Assembly (NCBI GenBank): GCA_039030335.1
Contig: JBCCEJ010000007.1
Location: forward strand, 59,703 to 123,702
Length of the DNA: 64,000 nucleotides
Direction: 5' to 3'
Source: JBCCEJ01 sp039030335
Lineage (GTDB): Bacteria; Pseudomonadota; Gammaproteobacteria; HK1
The notes beneath the pieces were generated by a model, which was not told the origin of the DNA, did not search any database, and worked only from the letters and a program-made list of their open reading frames with translations. The position numbers and the translations under genes are program-made. Positions within the stretch are counted from its first letter, which is position 1, and every line of letters starts with the position of its first letter. Below, piece by piece: positions 8,173-17,564 of this stretch.

Positions 8173-9807
8173 ATGCGACCGTTCCTGACGCTGCACGATC
8201 CGGGTGCAGCCGCGCGCTTCTACGCGTCCGGCTTCTGGTCCGACGACACTTTCTATTCACTGGCGGCACGTCATGCCGCTGAGCGACCCGACGCGCCGGC
8301 ACTGGCCGACGGCAAATTTGCCTGGTCGTGGCGCGAGGTCTGCGACCGCGCCGACGCGCTCGCCGCTGACCTGCACGGCGCTGGTCTGGTTCCTGGCGAC
8401 CGGGTGTCGTTATGGCTCGGTAACCACGCGGCCGCCGTCGTCGCGTTCATCGCGTGCTCGCGCGGCGGCTATGCGTGCAATCCGTCCCTCCATCGGACGT
8501 ACACCACCGCGGAGATTCTGTCCCTGGTCGAACGCCTGGGCAGCGCCGCTTTCATCACCGAACCAGGCTGGGGCGCAGACCGGGGTGACGGCGGGCACCT
8601 GGAGACATCGATCATGGACCTGCCGTCCATGCGCAGGTTCTTTCCGCATCCGTCGCAACTGCCTTGCGCGTGCCCGCCCGGGTTCGACCGGCCCGCGCAC
8701 CGGAATCCGGACTCGGTCGCGTACATGGCTTTTACTTCGGGCACGACCGGTGCCCCGAAGTGCGTCATGCATTCATGCAACTCGCTACTGGCCAACGCGC
8801 GCAATATGGTGCGCGACTGGCAACTCGGCTCTGATGATCGCCTGCTGACGCTTAGCCCACTGTCACACCATATCGCGTGGGTAGGTGTCAGTCAGTGGCT
8901 GCTGTCAGGTTGTATGTACTTCACCGATGACCCGCCCGAAGGCCGCGACCGCCTGGATTGGATCATCGACACGGGCGCCACTTACATCATGGGCGTGCCG
9001 ACCCACGCGATGGACGTGTTGGCTTTGCAGCGCGAACGCGGCGTCCGGCGCATGGGCGCAGTGCGCATGTTCTACATCGCCGGCTCGGCAATTCCACCGA
9101 CGGTCGCGCAAGCGTTTGCAGAGCAAGGCATCAAGCCGCAGAACGTGTACGGGATGACGGAGAATTCGTCCCACCAGTACACCCACCCGGATGACGATCA
9201 TGCGATTGCGATCAACACCTGCGGGCGCGGCGGAGACGCGTACCGGATCAGGATCTTCGACCCGGACGACAAGGAGCGGGCCCTACCCGTCGGTGAGATC
9301 GGCGAGATCGGCGGGCAGGGTGCGGCGCTGATGCTTGGCTATTTTGGTAACCAGGATGCGACGGCCGGGAGTTTCAACCGGCTCGGCTGGTTCATGTCCG
9401 GCGATCTCGGTGCCGTGGATGAGCACGGCAACCTGACCGTTGCGGGTCGTTCCAAGGATCTGATCATCCGCGGTGGGCACAATATCCATCCTTCGCATAT
9501 CGAGGCGCTCGCGCTGCGCCATCCAGCACTGGAGCGGGTCGCCGCGATCCCCGTTCCCGACGAACGGCTCGGCGAGAAGGTCTGTCTGGCGGTCGTTGGT
9601 GAACACGACGCGCAGAGTCTTTTGACCCACCTCGATCGCGAAGGGTTATCGATCCATGACATGCCTGAGTATTTCCTCACACTGGACGCCTTTCCACTGA
9701 CGGCAAGCGGTAAAGTGTTGAAACGCGACCTGATCGAGCAGGTCAGGAACGGCACTTTGCGCCCGCGCGCCGTACGGTTCGTTCGCGCCGCTCGTAGCGG
9801 TCTCTGA
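8173..9807 (+). CDS. Acyl-CoA synthetase (AMP-forming)
   Basis: A 544-residue AMP-binding ligase that activates a carboxylic acid to its CoA thioester through an acyl-adenylate. The P-loop is MAFTSGTTGAPK, followed by YGMTENSSHQY (motif A5), GWFMSGDLGAVDEHGNL (A7), GRSKDLIIRGGHNIHP (A8) and the catalytic lysine near the end in PLTASGKVLKRDL. The layout is that of medium-chain or alicyclic acid CoA ligases. It heads a plus-strand run with an enoyl-CoA hydratase and an acyl-CoA dehydrogenase, so its acid is probably degraded by a beta-oxidation-like route. The specific substrate is not determinable. Confidence 0.9.
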   Translation: MRPFLTLHDPGAAARFYASGFWSDDTFYSLAARHAAERPDAPALADGKFAWSWREVCDRADALAADLHGAGLVPGDRVSLWLGNHAAAVVAFIACSRGGYACNPSLHRTYTTAEILSLVERLGSAAFITEPGWGADRGDGGHLETSIMDLPSMRRFFPHPSQLPCACPPGFDRPAHRNPDSVAYMAFTSGTTGAPKCVMHSCNSLLANARNMVRDWQLGSDDRLLTLSPLSHHIAWVGVSQWLLSGCMYFTDDPPEGRDRLDWIIDTGATYIMGVPTHAMDVLALQRERGVRRMGAVRMFYIAGSAIPPTVAQAFAEQGIKPQNVYGMTENSSHQYTHPDDDHAIAINTCGRGGDAYRIRIFDPDDKERALPVGEIGEIGGQGAALMLGYFGNQDATAGSFNRLGWFMSGDLGAVDEHGNLTVAGRSKDLIIRGGHNIHPSHIEALALRHPALERVAAIPVPDERLGEKVCLAVVGEHDAQSLLTHLDREGLSIHDMPEYFLTLDAFPLTASGKVLKRDLIEQVRNGTLRPRAVRFVRAARSGL

Positions 9808-9877
9808 TCTGAGCGTGTCCGCGGCGCCGACGTTGCGTCCGGTCTAAACCGAATTTTGCCACTTACCTCAAACATCG

Positions 9878-10657
9878 ATGGAGAAGACCGTGAGCGTAGA
9901 ACTCGACTGGGATGGAGACGTAGTCATCATGACGCTGAACCGGCCCGATGCCCTGAATGCCCTGTCGTTTTCGATAATCGAGCAGATCGGTGCCGCCCTC
10001 GACGAGGTGGCAGCCAGCGACGCCCGCGTGCTGATGGTGACCGGGGCCGGTGAGAAAGCGTTCTGTGCGGGCGCTGACATCAAGGAATTGCGCGATCGCT
10101 CGCTGCTTTCGCACAAACGGGGTGCCGAGCTTGGGCAACGCACCTTCGATCGCATCACCGCGCTCGAAATGCCCTCTGTCGCCTGTATCAATGGTTACGC
10201 TTTCGGCGGTGGCCTGGAACTCGCCATGGCCTGTGATTTTCGTGTCGCAAGCCGTGCCGCCAAGATGGGCCTGCCGGAGATCACGCTGGGTTTGATGCCC
10301 GGTTACGGCGGCACCCAGAGGCTGCCGCGGCTCGTAGGCGAGGCCCGCGCTCTGGAAATGATCATGACCGGCCGTGCCATCACCGCGGACGAAGCGCTTG
10401 GCATGGGGCTTGTGAATGCGGTTTCCGACGACGATCTGATGACGCACGCCAAGGCGTTTGCCGGCCGGTTCACACGGTTTAGCATGCCTGCGCTGCGCTT
10501 TGCGCGCGATGCGGTGAAGCGTGCGCTAGACCTGCCGGTGAACGAAGGACTCAAGGTTGAGGCTGACCTGGCGACCCTCGCATTCCAGACCGAGGATGCC
10601 GAAGAGGGCATGGCTGCTTTCGAAGAAAAGCGCAAGGCGGCTTTCCGCGATCGCTAG
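9878..10657 (+). CDS. Enoyl-CoA hydratase/isomerase (crotonase family)
   Basis: A 259-residue crotonase-fold protein, normal length. The oxyanion-hole region GAGEKAFCAGADIKEL and GYAFGGGLELAMACDFR are present, and both catalytic glutamates of true hydratases are retained (Glu in GGGLELA and Glu in LPEITLGLMPGYGGTQRL). It would hydrate a 2-enoyl-CoA in the degradation pathway opened by the neighbouring acyl-CoA synthetase and dehydrogenase. An alternative start is the GTG at 9890. Confidence 0.9.
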   Translation: MEKTVSVELDWDGDVVIMTLNRPDALNALSFSIIEQIGAALDEVAASDARVLMVTGAGEKAFCAGADIKELRDRSLLSHKRGAELGQRTFDRITALEMPSVACINGYAFGGGLELAMACDFRVASRAAKMGLPEITLGLMPGYGGTQRLPRLVGEARALEMIMTGRAITADEALGMGLVNAVSDDDLMTHAKAFAGRFTRFSMPALRFARDAVKRALDLPVNEGLKVEADLATLAFQTEDAEEGMAAFEEKRKAAFRDR

Positions 10658-10821
10658 GCGCTGCGGCAAAGGTGCGCGAGCGGGGCGGCGCCAGATCAGA
10701 TCGCACAGCCAACCGGGCGAATTCCGCGTGGTGAATTCAAATCCAGTGAGCGCCGTAACCAAGTCGACGGGACCCGGCCTGGTGAGACCGGTCCGATGAC
10801 AGCACAGGAGACCATCTAGCT

Positions 10822-11988
10822 TTGAATCTCGTGGAGCGGGCGCGGGCATCGCGCCAATGGCAGGAAGATGAGCGTATTGTGCTCGAGCAGGTCGCGCGTG
10901 TGTGCGATGACGTGCTGGCGCCCAACGCGGCGCGGTTCGATGAATCGTCGGAGTTTCCGTGGGAGAACGTCGAAGCGCTGAATGCGCTCGGCTTGAACGC
11001 CATCTTCGTGCCGGAAGCCTACGGCGGTGCGCCGATGTCGTACGCGCTTTATCTGGAGTGCGTGGCCCTGATCGCGCAAGCCTGCGCTTCGACTGGCATT
11101 ATCTACGCGACGAACTTCCACGGCATGAAGCCGCTCATCGAGTTCGGCACCGAGGCCCAGTGCGCGCGCCTGATGCCGTGTATCGCCGCAGGTGGTCTGG
11201 GTTCGCTCGCCATCACGGAGCCGCACGCGGGTTCCGACGCGACCGGCATGCGCACCTCGTTTCGTCCCGACGGCGACCGGATCATCGTGAACGGTCAGAA
11301 GACGTTCATCACGAGCGGTGACGTCGCCGATCGGATCCTGTTGTTTGGTAAATGGACCGGCATCGACGATTCGCGCAAAGCGATAAGTGCTCTGATCGTC
11401 GAAAAAGGGACGCCGGGATTCGCGGTCGATCGCCTCGAGAAAAAGCTCGGACACTGCGCATCGTCTACCGCGACCATCACGTTCACGGATATGCCGGTCA
11501 GTCGCGCCAACCTCTTGCGCGAACCGGGCTCAGGTCTCGCTATTCTGCTCGAATCGCTGAACCGCTCGCGGCCGAGTATTGCCGCGCACGCTCTCGGCAT
11601 CGCGCGCGCGGCATTCGCCGACATGACCGACTACATGAACCAGCGCGAGCAGTCGGGCCGGCGTGTCATCGAGTTTCAGGGCAACCAGTTCCTGCTTGCC
11701 GATCTGGCCGCGGAACTTGCCATGGTCGAGACATGGCTCGCCTACGTGGCCGAGCTGGTTGCCCGCGGCGAGTCAGATTTCGGGATGGAGGCGTCAGTCG
11801 CGAAGCTACGGGCGAGCGACCTGGCGATGCGCATGAGTACCGAGGCGGTGCAGATGCACGGCGGTTACGGCTACTCCCGCGACTTCCGAGTGGAGCGCCT
11901 GATGCGCGACGCCAAGATCACGCAGATCTGGGAAGGCACGAATCAGGTGCACCGCCAGCTGATCGGGCGTAGCTTTCGGCAGAAATAG
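10822..11988 (+). CDS. Acyl-CoA dehydrogenase, TTG start
   Basis: A 388-residue FAD-dependent acyl-CoA dehydrogenase oxidising an acyl-CoA to the 2-enoyl-CoA. Visible features are the LAITEPHAGSDATG flavin/substrate loop, INGQKTFIT-type segment (VNGQKTFITSG), and the C-terminal IWEGTNQVHRQLIG, whose Glu is the catalytic base of short- and medium-chain enzymes. The start is a TTG at 10822, preceded by AGGAG (10806-10810) with an 11-base gap; no better ATG exists near the conserved N-terminus. It follows the hydratase gene by 164 bases. Confidence 0.9.
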   Translation: MNLVERARASRQWQEDERIVLEQVARVCDDVLAPNAARFDESSEFPWENVEALNALGLNAIFVPEAYGGAPMSYALYLECVALIAQACASTGIIYATNFHGMKPLIEFGTEAQCARLMPCIAAGGLGSLAITEPHAGSDATGMRTSFRPDGDRIIVNGQKTFITSGDVADRILLFGKWTGIDDSRKAISALIVEKGTPGFAVDRLEKKLGHCASSTATITFTDMPVSRANLLREPGSGLAILLESLNRSRPSIAAHALGIARAAFADMTDYMNQREQSGRRVIEFQGNQFLLADLAAELAMVETWLAYVAELVARGESDFGMEASVAKLRASDLAMRMSTEAVQMHGGYGYSRDFRVERLMRDAKITQIWEGTNQVHRQLIGRSFRQK

Positions 11989-12036
11989 GCTGACGACCGC
12001 GCCGGCGCGCGGATACGACGGTCGGGAGAAGTTGAT

Positions 12037-12729
12037 ATGGAGCAGCGCCCCGGAATCCTCGCCATCTGGAACGATCGTGACGATGAGATCGACGGTTTCT
12101 ATGAACAGTGGTACGTCCACCAACATCTGCTGGAGCGCGTCGCACTGCCCGGGTGGCGTTTCGGCCGGCGCTACGAGCGACTGGGCGACGCCGCTACAGG
12201 GCCGCGATTTTTCACCTACTACGAGATGGACTCGGTCGACGCGATGTACTCGGACGCGTACCTGGCGCGGCTGAACGACCCTACACCCGAGACCGAGCGG
12301 GTCATGCGCCATTGGCGAAACATGACGCGCACGAGCTGCGCGTTGTGGGAGCGCCGGGGTGACTTTACCGGCGCCTGCGTGGTCGTGGCGCGATTCGACG
12401 CGGCCGCGCAGACGCGACAGCTCTTAGCGCTGGCCGATGCGGCGCTGCGCAAGGGGCACCGCGATGGTCCGTTCGGAGAAGCGGACGTGCTCGCCACTCA
12501 GGTTTGGGTGAACGAAACACCGCGGACCCCCGACTCGACCGAATCCGGCATGCGCGGCGAGCCGGACCGCCAAATCGACGCGGCGGTGGTACTCGACTGC
12601 CTGCGCGTCGGCGACGCTGAGCGCAATGCCGACTGGCTGGCCACGGCCTGCCGTGAGGCCGGCCTGACGCCGCTCGGACTCGGCGCTTATGCCTTCCTGT
12701 GCGAGTACCGGCCGCCGGCCGACCGCTGA
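12037..12729 (+). CDS. EthD/ABM-like dimeric alpha-beta barrel protein
   Basis: A 230-residue protein with the feature GILAIWNDRDDEIDGFYEQW followed by HQHLLERVALPGWRFGRRYER, the pattern of ferredoxin-like dimeric alpha-beta barrel proteins (EthD or related): a strand, an acidic helix with W/Y, an HLLER turn and a strand. The second half (FTGACVVVARFDAAAQTRQL onward) may be a second copy of the fold. No catalytic residues can be named. It lies 48 bases after the acyl-CoA dehydrogenase and probably belongs to the same degradation cluster, where small EthD-like proteins often act on or bind pathway intermediates. Confidence 0.55.
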   Translation: MEQRPGILAIWNDRDDEIDGFYEQWYVHQHLLERVALPGWRFGRRYERLGDAATGPRFFTYYEMDSVDAMYSDAYLARLNDPTPETERVMRHWRNMTRTSCALWERRGDFTGACVVVARFDAAAQTRQLLALADAALRKGHRDGPFGEADVLATQVWVNETPRTPDSTESGMRGEPDRQIDAAVVLDCLRVGDAERNADWLATACREAGLTPLGLGAYAFLCEYRPPADR

Positions 12730-12748
12730 TCGTCGTGCGCGTCGCGCG

Positions 12749-13705
12749 TCAGGCGATTGCCTCCAGCAACAGTTCGACGTTTCGAGCCCCTTCCGTGCCA
12801 GGCACCTCAGGCTCGCGATTTTCGGCAACTGCGTTTACAAAGTCTTCGACCTCACCCACGAAGGGGTTGCGCTGCTCAAACTCGAACGCGCCGTTGTGCG
12901 TCACGATGTCGCCAGCGCCGGCCGCGCCCAGGGTACCTTCACACAGCGCATAGCCTTCCGACCCGTAGATCTCCATGCGGAGCGGACCCGGGAACAGCAC
13001 CGAATTGCACATCTCGGCGGTGGCGCCCGACTCGAACTCCATCGTCAAGACCGCGGTTTCCTCGTGCGGGCCCTGATAGACGCGCTTGGTGATGAGCGGC
13101 AGTAGTCGCACGACTTCGCCGTGCGAGGGCCGCATGAACCAGCGGATTTGATCGAGGCAGTGGGTGCCAACGCCAGACAGGCACCACCACGTTGCCAGTT
13201 CTTCCTGCGCCCGCCAGTTTTCAGGGCCGGACTGCATCAGCCACTGCACCCGCATGTGGCGGAGCGTGCCGAAGTATCCGCTTTGGGCGGCTGCGTGCAG
13301 CTTCCGGTGACCATCGTGCCAGCGCAGGTGGTAGGCCACGCCGAGTTTTACCCCGGCCTCCGCGCAGATCTGGACCATTTCGCGCGCCGAGGCGGCATCC
13401 GCCGTCATCGGCTTTTCGGTCAAGACGTGTTTGCCCGCCCTGGCGGCCGCGATGGTTTGGGGAGCATGCAGCTTATCGGGCGAGGCGATCAGCACTGCGT
13501 CCAGGTCCGGGTCCGCCAACATGGCATCGAGGTCGGCGTGCGCCGGCGTGGGCGCGCTGGCTCCATGCCGGCTGGCAAAGTCTGCGGCGCGCGCTTGGTC
13601 GCGGCTGAAAACACTCCATAATTCAGCGCCTTGCGCGGCATTGATAGCTGGCGCCAGCTGCGTTTCGGCGATGCGGCCGGTTGCGATCAGGCCAATTTTC
13701 ATCAC
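12749..13705 (-). CDS. Gfo/Idh/MocA-family oxidoreductase
   Basis: A 318-residue NAD(P)-dependent oxidoreductase. The N-terminal Rossmann motif is IGLIATGRIAETQLAPAI, followed by LDAVLIASPDKLHAPQT and the conserved EKPMTADAASAREM, whose Lys is the family's catalytic lysine. The C-terminal alpha/beta domain contains GVGTHCLDQIRWF, matching the GxHxxD-type histidine. Members act on sugars, inositols or bile-like polyols; the substrate here is unknown. It converges on the EthD-like gene and is divergent from the molybdenum hydroxylase operon, sharing a 222-base intergenic region with a palindrome. Confidence 0.85.
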   Translation of the reverse strand: MMKIGLIATGRIAETQLAPAINAAQGAELWSVFSRDQARAADFASRHGASAPTPAHADLDAMLADPDLDAVLIASPDKLHAPQTIAAARAGKHVLTEKPMTADAASAREMVQICAEAGVKLGVAYHLRWHDGHRKLHAAAQSGYFGTLRHMRVQWLMQSGPENWRAQEELATWWCLSGVGTHCLDQIRWFMRPSHGEVVRLLPLITKRVYQGPHEETAVLTMEFESGATAEMCNSVLFPGPLRMEIYGSEGYALCEGTLGAAGAGDIVTHNGAFEFEQRNPFVGEVEDFVNAVAENREPEVPGTEGARNVELLLEAIA

Positions 13706-13737
13706 ATCCTCAAGAGTCCGCGCGCGGACAACCCCGG

Positions 13738-13756
13738 TAACATTGGAACGATGTTA
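13738..13756. promoter_or_regulatory. Inverted repeat TAACAT-N7-ATGTTA, candidate operator
   Basis: TAACAT and ATGTTA form a perfect 6-bp inverted repeat separated by 7 bases, 33 bases before the Gfo/Idh/MocA start and about 170 bases before the molybdenum hydroxylase operon. The size and position in a divergent intergenic region suggest a dimeric repressor or activator site. No adjacent regulator gene is available to test this. Confidence 0.45.
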
Positions 13757-13927
13757 ACCGAATGCCAAACTCAGGTTGCCGATATTCCGCTCGTCTATGA
13801 CCGGGACCTTTGTCAGGTCTTGCGCATTCGGTCAAAATCAAGAGTCTAGAGTCCCCGGAAATCGCGACTGGTTCCTGCGCCTGACCCTGCCGGGAAATCG
13901 GTTCTTAGAGGAGGAGTCCTGACCCCT

Positions 13928-14788
13928 ATGCGATACGAATCTCCACAAAGCGTCGACGACGCCATTGGCCTGCTGGCGAATGGCGGAGCCGGAGCGCGCG
14001 TCATGGCCGGTGGCACGGACCTGTTGGTTCAGCTGCGCTCGGGCATGCTCGAGCCCGAACTCGTCGTCGATATCAAACAGATCGAAGAAACCCGTGTTAT
14101 CACCGAGGAAAGTGGTGGTTTTCGCGTCGGCGCCGCGGTTGCTGGTGCGGAACTGAACGAACACCCGAGGCTGCCCAAGATTTGGCCGGGCGTTGCCGAA
14201 GCGTTCGATCTCATCGGCTCTGTCCAGATCCAGGGACGCGCGACGATGGGCGGCAACCTCTGCAACGCTTCGCCGGCTGCGGATAGCGTGCCGGGGATGA
14301 TCGCGGCAGGTGCCATAGCCACAGTTGCCGGTCCCAAAGGTCGGCGTGAACTGCCGGTCGAAGACGTATGCACCGGCCCGGGGCGCACGTCGCTCGGTAG
14401 CGGCGAGTTCATCGTGTCTTTCTTCCTGCCGGAACGTCCCGCCCGCTCAGGCGATGCGTACCTCCGGTTTATTCCACGTACGGAAATGGACATCGCCGTC
14501 GTCGGCGCAGGCGTAAGTCTGACTTTGGACGAAAGCGGCGTGGTAGCTGCGGCGCGCGTGGCACTCGGCGCGGTGGCCCCCACAGCCATGCTCGTTCAGG
14601 ACTGTTCCAGCGCGTTGGTGGGCACCAGTCTCGATGACGTCGCTTTGCAGGCGTTGTCAGCTGCCGCCAGCGCCGCCTGCAATCCGATCAACGACAAGCG
14701 GGGTACCATCGAGTATCGCACCAAGGTCGCCGGCGTCATCGCCCAGCGCACCGCAAAGATCGCGTATTCGCGCGCCAAGGGGGAATAA
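13928..14788 (+). CDS. Molybdenum hydroxylase FAD-binding subunit (CoxM-like)
   Basis: A 286-residue FAD subunit of the xanthine dehydrogenase/CO dehydrogenase family. Both FAD-binding motifs are visible: MAGGTDLLVQLRSGM near residue 25 and TMGGNLCNASPAAD near residue 108. It would pass electrons from the 2Fe-2S subunit to an acceptor. AGAGGAGGAG lies 11-13 bases before the ATG at 13928. It is the first gene of a six-gene operon whose reading frames abut or overlap: the stop at 14788 is immediately followed by the next ATG at 14789. Confidence 0.92.
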   Translation: MRYESPQSVDDAIGLLANGGAGARVMAGGTDLLVQLRSGMLEPELVVDIKQIEETRVITEESGGFRVGAAVAGAELNEHPRLPKIWPGVAEAFDLIGSVQIQGRATMGGNLCNASPAADSVPGMIAAGAIATVAGPKGRRELPVEDVCTGPGRTSLGSGEFIVSFFLPERPARSGDAYLRFIPRTEMDIAVVGAGVSLTLDESGVVAAARVALGAVAPTAMLVQDCSSALVGTSLDDVALQALSAAASAACNPINDKRGTIEYRTKVAGVIAQRTAKIAYSRAKGE

Positions 14789-15271
14789 ATGGCCCGTCAT
14801 CACATTACGACGCACATCAACGGCGACGAAGTCGAGTTCCTGTGTGACACCGAGCAGACCCTGCTCGATGTATTGCGCGATGAACTGCACCTGACCGGCA
14901 CCAAAGAGGGCTGCGCCACCGGCGACTGCGGCGCATGCAGCGTCACGGTAGACGGCCGTCTGGTCTGTTCCTGCCTGATGCTGGGCGTGGAACTGGAAGG
15001 TAAACAGGTGTCTACCATCGAAGGAATGGCCGATGGTGAACGCCTGCATCCGCTGCAGAGCAAGTTCATTGAGCATGCCGCACTCCAGTGTGGTATCTGC
15101 ACGCCGGGCGTGCTGGTCGCGGCAAAATCGCTGCTCGAGCGCAACCCGGATCCGACCGAGATCGAAGTGCGTTTCTGGCTCGCCGGAAACCTCTGTCGAT
15201 GCACGGGCTATGACAAGATCGTCCGCGCCGTGCTCGATGCTGCCGCTGATATGAGAGGAGCTGCCGCATGA
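14789..15271 (+). CDS. Molybdenum hydroxylase 2Fe-2S subunit (CoxS-like)
   Basis: A 160-residue iron-sulfur subunit. The N-terminal plant-type ferredoxin cluster is bound by GCATGDCGACSV and a further Cys in RLVCSC. The C-terminal all-helical domain carries the second cluster, with CGICTPG and CRCTGYDKI. This is the standard small subunit linking the molybdenum site to FAD. It overlaps the next gene by 4 bases (15268-15271), implying translational coupling and equal stoichiometry. Confidence 0.95.
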   Translation: MARHHITTHINGDEVEFLCDTEQTLLDVLRDELHLTGTKEGCATGDCGACSVTVDGRLVCSCLMLGVELEGKQVSTIEGMADGERLHPLQSKFIEHAALQCGICTPGVLVAAKSLLERNPDPTEIEVRFWLAGNLCRCTGYDKIVRAVLDAAADMRGAAA

Positions 15272-17559
15272 CGACCAACGATGAAAACAAGACCCTGAAG
15301 TGGGTGGGCTCACGGCCCAACCGGCCTGACGGCGTCGACAAGGTAACGGGCCGCGCGAAGTTCGGCGCCGACCTCACATTGCCAAATATGCTCCACGGTC
15401 GAGTGCTGCGCAGTCCGCATGCACACGCGCACATCGTTTCCATCGATACGTCCAAAGCCGAAGCGCTGCCGGGTGTACACGCCGTTATCACCGGCGCCGA
15501 CCTGCCGCTACTGGCGTCCGAGTTCGTGCCGGCCGGCGAGGCGATGGTCAATTACGGCGATATGTGTCGGAACGTCATCGCGCGCGAAAAAGTCCTCTAC
15601 GACGGTCATGCGGTTGCGGCGGTCGCGGCGAAATCCGTGCAAATCGCCAAGCAGGCGTTGAAGCTCATCGAAGTGGAATATGACGTATTGCCGCATGTCA
15701 TCGATGTCGACGAAGCGATTGCCCCCGATGCGCCAGTCCTGCACGACCACATGTTCACAGCTGGCGTGGAGCCGAAGCCCGAGAAGCCGAGCAACATCGC
15801 CAAGCGGGTCGAATTCAAGCTCGGCGATATCGAGGTTGGGTTCGCCGCGGCTGACATCATTATCGAGCGCGATTTCAATACCGAAACCGTTCACCAGGGA
15901 TACATCGAGCCCCACGCCTGCGTAGCCAACTTCTCGGAGGATGGTCAGGCCGAACTCTGGTGCTGCACGCAGGGCCATTTCGTGGTGCGCGGCTACTGCG
16001 CTCGCCTGCTGGGCATGGAAGTGTCCAAGCTTCGCGTAACCGCTTCCGAGATCGGCGGCGGGTTCGGCGGTAAGACGGTCGTATATCTGGAGCCGCTCGC
16101 GTTGGCCTTGTCGCGCAAGGCGAATCGCCCGGTCAAAATGGTCATGTCGCGCGAAGAGGTATTCCGTGCCACCGGCCCGACCTCTGGTGCGAAGGTCTGG
16201 GTGAAGATGGGTGCCAAAAAGGACGGCACGATCACGGCCGCGCAGTGTGAGCTCAAGTTTCAGGCCGGCGCTTTTCAGGGCTCGCCGATGCAGCCCGGTG
16301 CCATGTGTGCGTTCGCGCCCTACGATCTCGAAAATGTCAAAGCCGTTGGATACGACGTCGTCACGAACCGCCCGAAGGTCGCGGCCTACCGGGCCCCTGG
16401 CGGTCCGATCTCCGAGTTCGGCGTGGAGAGCGTTGTCGATGAGATCGCACTGCTTATCGGCATGGACCCGATCGAACTGCGGTTGCTGAACGGCGCGCAG
16501 GAAGGCACGCAAGCCGCCTACGGTCCGCGCTTCGGACCGATCGGCATGAAAGAGACCCTGTTCGCTCTGCAGAACTCCGAGCATATGCAGCAACCGCTCG
16601 GCCCCAACCAGGGACGCGGCATCGCCAGCGGTTTCTGGTTCAACATCGGCGGTGACACGTGTGCCAACATCAACGTGAGCGACGATGGCACGGTGGCGCT
16701 GGCGCTCGGTACGCCGGATATCGGCGGGTCGCGCGCGTCGATGTCGATGATGGTGGCGGAGGAACTCGGGATCGACGTTAAGGATGTTCGCCCGATGATC
16801 GCCGACACGGCCTCTTTGGGTTACACATTCCTTACCGGTGGCTCGCGCGCCACCTACTCGAGCGGCATGGCATCGGTGCAGGCCGCGCGCAGCATCATCG
16901 AGCAGATGCGTGAGCGGGCGGCCAAGACCTGGGACATCCCTCTCGAAGCGGTGGAATGGGAGGACGGGCATGCGCGGCCGGCCAGTTCTAACGCCGGTGA
17001 GTTCGAGCCGCTGTCATTTGCCGATATCGCCCGTACGATGGCGAAAACGGGCGGTCCGCTGGTCGGTTCCGCGGCGCTGAACGCGCAGGGCGCGGGCCCC
17101 TCATTCGCGGCGCATATGGTCGACGTGGAAGTTGACCCCGGTACCGGGCGCGTCGAAATCCTGCGCTACACGGCAGTACAGGATGCCGGGCGGGCTGTGC
17201 ACCCGAGCTACGTTGAAGGACAGGTGCAGGGCGGTGTGGTGCAGGGGATCGGATGGGCCCTGAACGAAGAGTACGTGTACGGCGATGATGGGACGCTGCA
17301 GAACGCGGGCTTCCTCGACTATCGCGTGCCGGTGTGCTCTGACGTGCCGATGATCGACGCCAAGATTGTCGAAGTGCCGAATCCGCGCCATCCGTACGGC
17401 GTGCGGGGCGTTGGCGAATCGCCGATCATTCCGCCGATGGCGGCCATTGCCAACGCGGTGTCCGCGGCGACCAACATCCGGTTTACGGAGTTGCCGATGT
17501 CGCCCCCGAAGGTCCTGAAGGCGCTCGATGAGGCCGCACTGCCCGAAGCCGCGGAGTAG
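15268..17559 (+). CDS. Molybdenum hydroxylase catalytic subunit
   Basis: A 763-residue molybdopterin-binding subunit of the xanthine dehydrogenase family. GGGFGGKT and the molybdopterin contacts are present, and the catalytic Glu is about Glu717 in GVRGVGESP. The active-site loop reads AYRAPGG from residue 373, not the AYxCSFR of form I CO dehydrogenase, so this is not an aerobic CO dehydrogenase with the Cu-S-Mo site. It should hydroxylate an aldehyde, N-heterocycle or other activated C-H group. The substrate cannot be deduced; the downstream SDR and upstream CoA genes hint at an aromatic or heterocyclic catabolic route. Confidence 0.93.
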   Translation: MTTNDENKTLKWVGSRPNRPDGVDKVTGRAKFGADLTLPNMLHGRVLRSPHAHAHIVSIDTSKAEALPGVHAVITGADLPLLASEFVPAGEAMVNYGDMCRNVIAREKVLYDGHAVAAVAAKSVQIAKQALKLIEVEYDVLPHVIDVDEAIAPDAPVLHDHMFTAGVEPKPEKPSNIAKRVEFKLGDIEVGFAAADIIIERDFNTETVHQGYIEPHACVANFSEDGQAELWCCTQGHFVVRGYCARLLGMEVSKLRVTASEIGGGFGGKTVVYLEPLALALSRKANRPVKMVMSREEVFRATGPTSGAKVWVKMGAKKDGTITAAQCELKFQAGAFQGSPMQPGAMCAFAPYDLENVKAVGYDVVTNRPKVAAYRAPGGPISEFGVESVVDEIALLIGMDPIELRLLNGAQEGTQAAYGPRFGPIGMKETLFALQNSEHMQQPLGPNQGRGIASGFWFNIGGDTCANINVSDDGTVALALGTPDIGGSRASMSMMVAEELGIDVKDVRPMIADTASLGYTFLTGGSRATYSSGMASVQAARSIIEQMRERAAKTWDIPLEAVEWEDGHARPASSNAGEFEPLSFADIARTMAKTGGPLVGSAALNAQGAGPSFAAHMVDVEVDPGTGRVEILRYTAVQDAGRAVHPSYVEGQVQGGVVQGIGWALNEEYVYGDDGTLQNAGFLDYRVPVCSDVPMIDAKIVEVPNPRHPYGVRGVGESPIIPPMAAIANAVSAATNIRFTELPMSPPKVLKALDEAALPEAAE

Positions 17560-17564
17560 TCGAC

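Noticed and set aside
10719..10738. Two GAATTC hexamers 8 bases apart before the acyl-CoA dehydrogenase
   Set aside because: Two self-palindromic hexamers can occur by chance; there is no flanking dyad or regulator link.
15508..16971. 487-codon minus-strand frame over the molybdenum hydroxylase catalytic gene
   Set aside because: Complete overlap with a gene with all family motifs; His/Arg-rich shadow protein.
15268..17559. Aerobic CO dehydrogenase (CoxL form I)
   Set aside because: The active-site loop is AYRAPGG, not AYxCSFR, so the Cu-binding Cys is missing.
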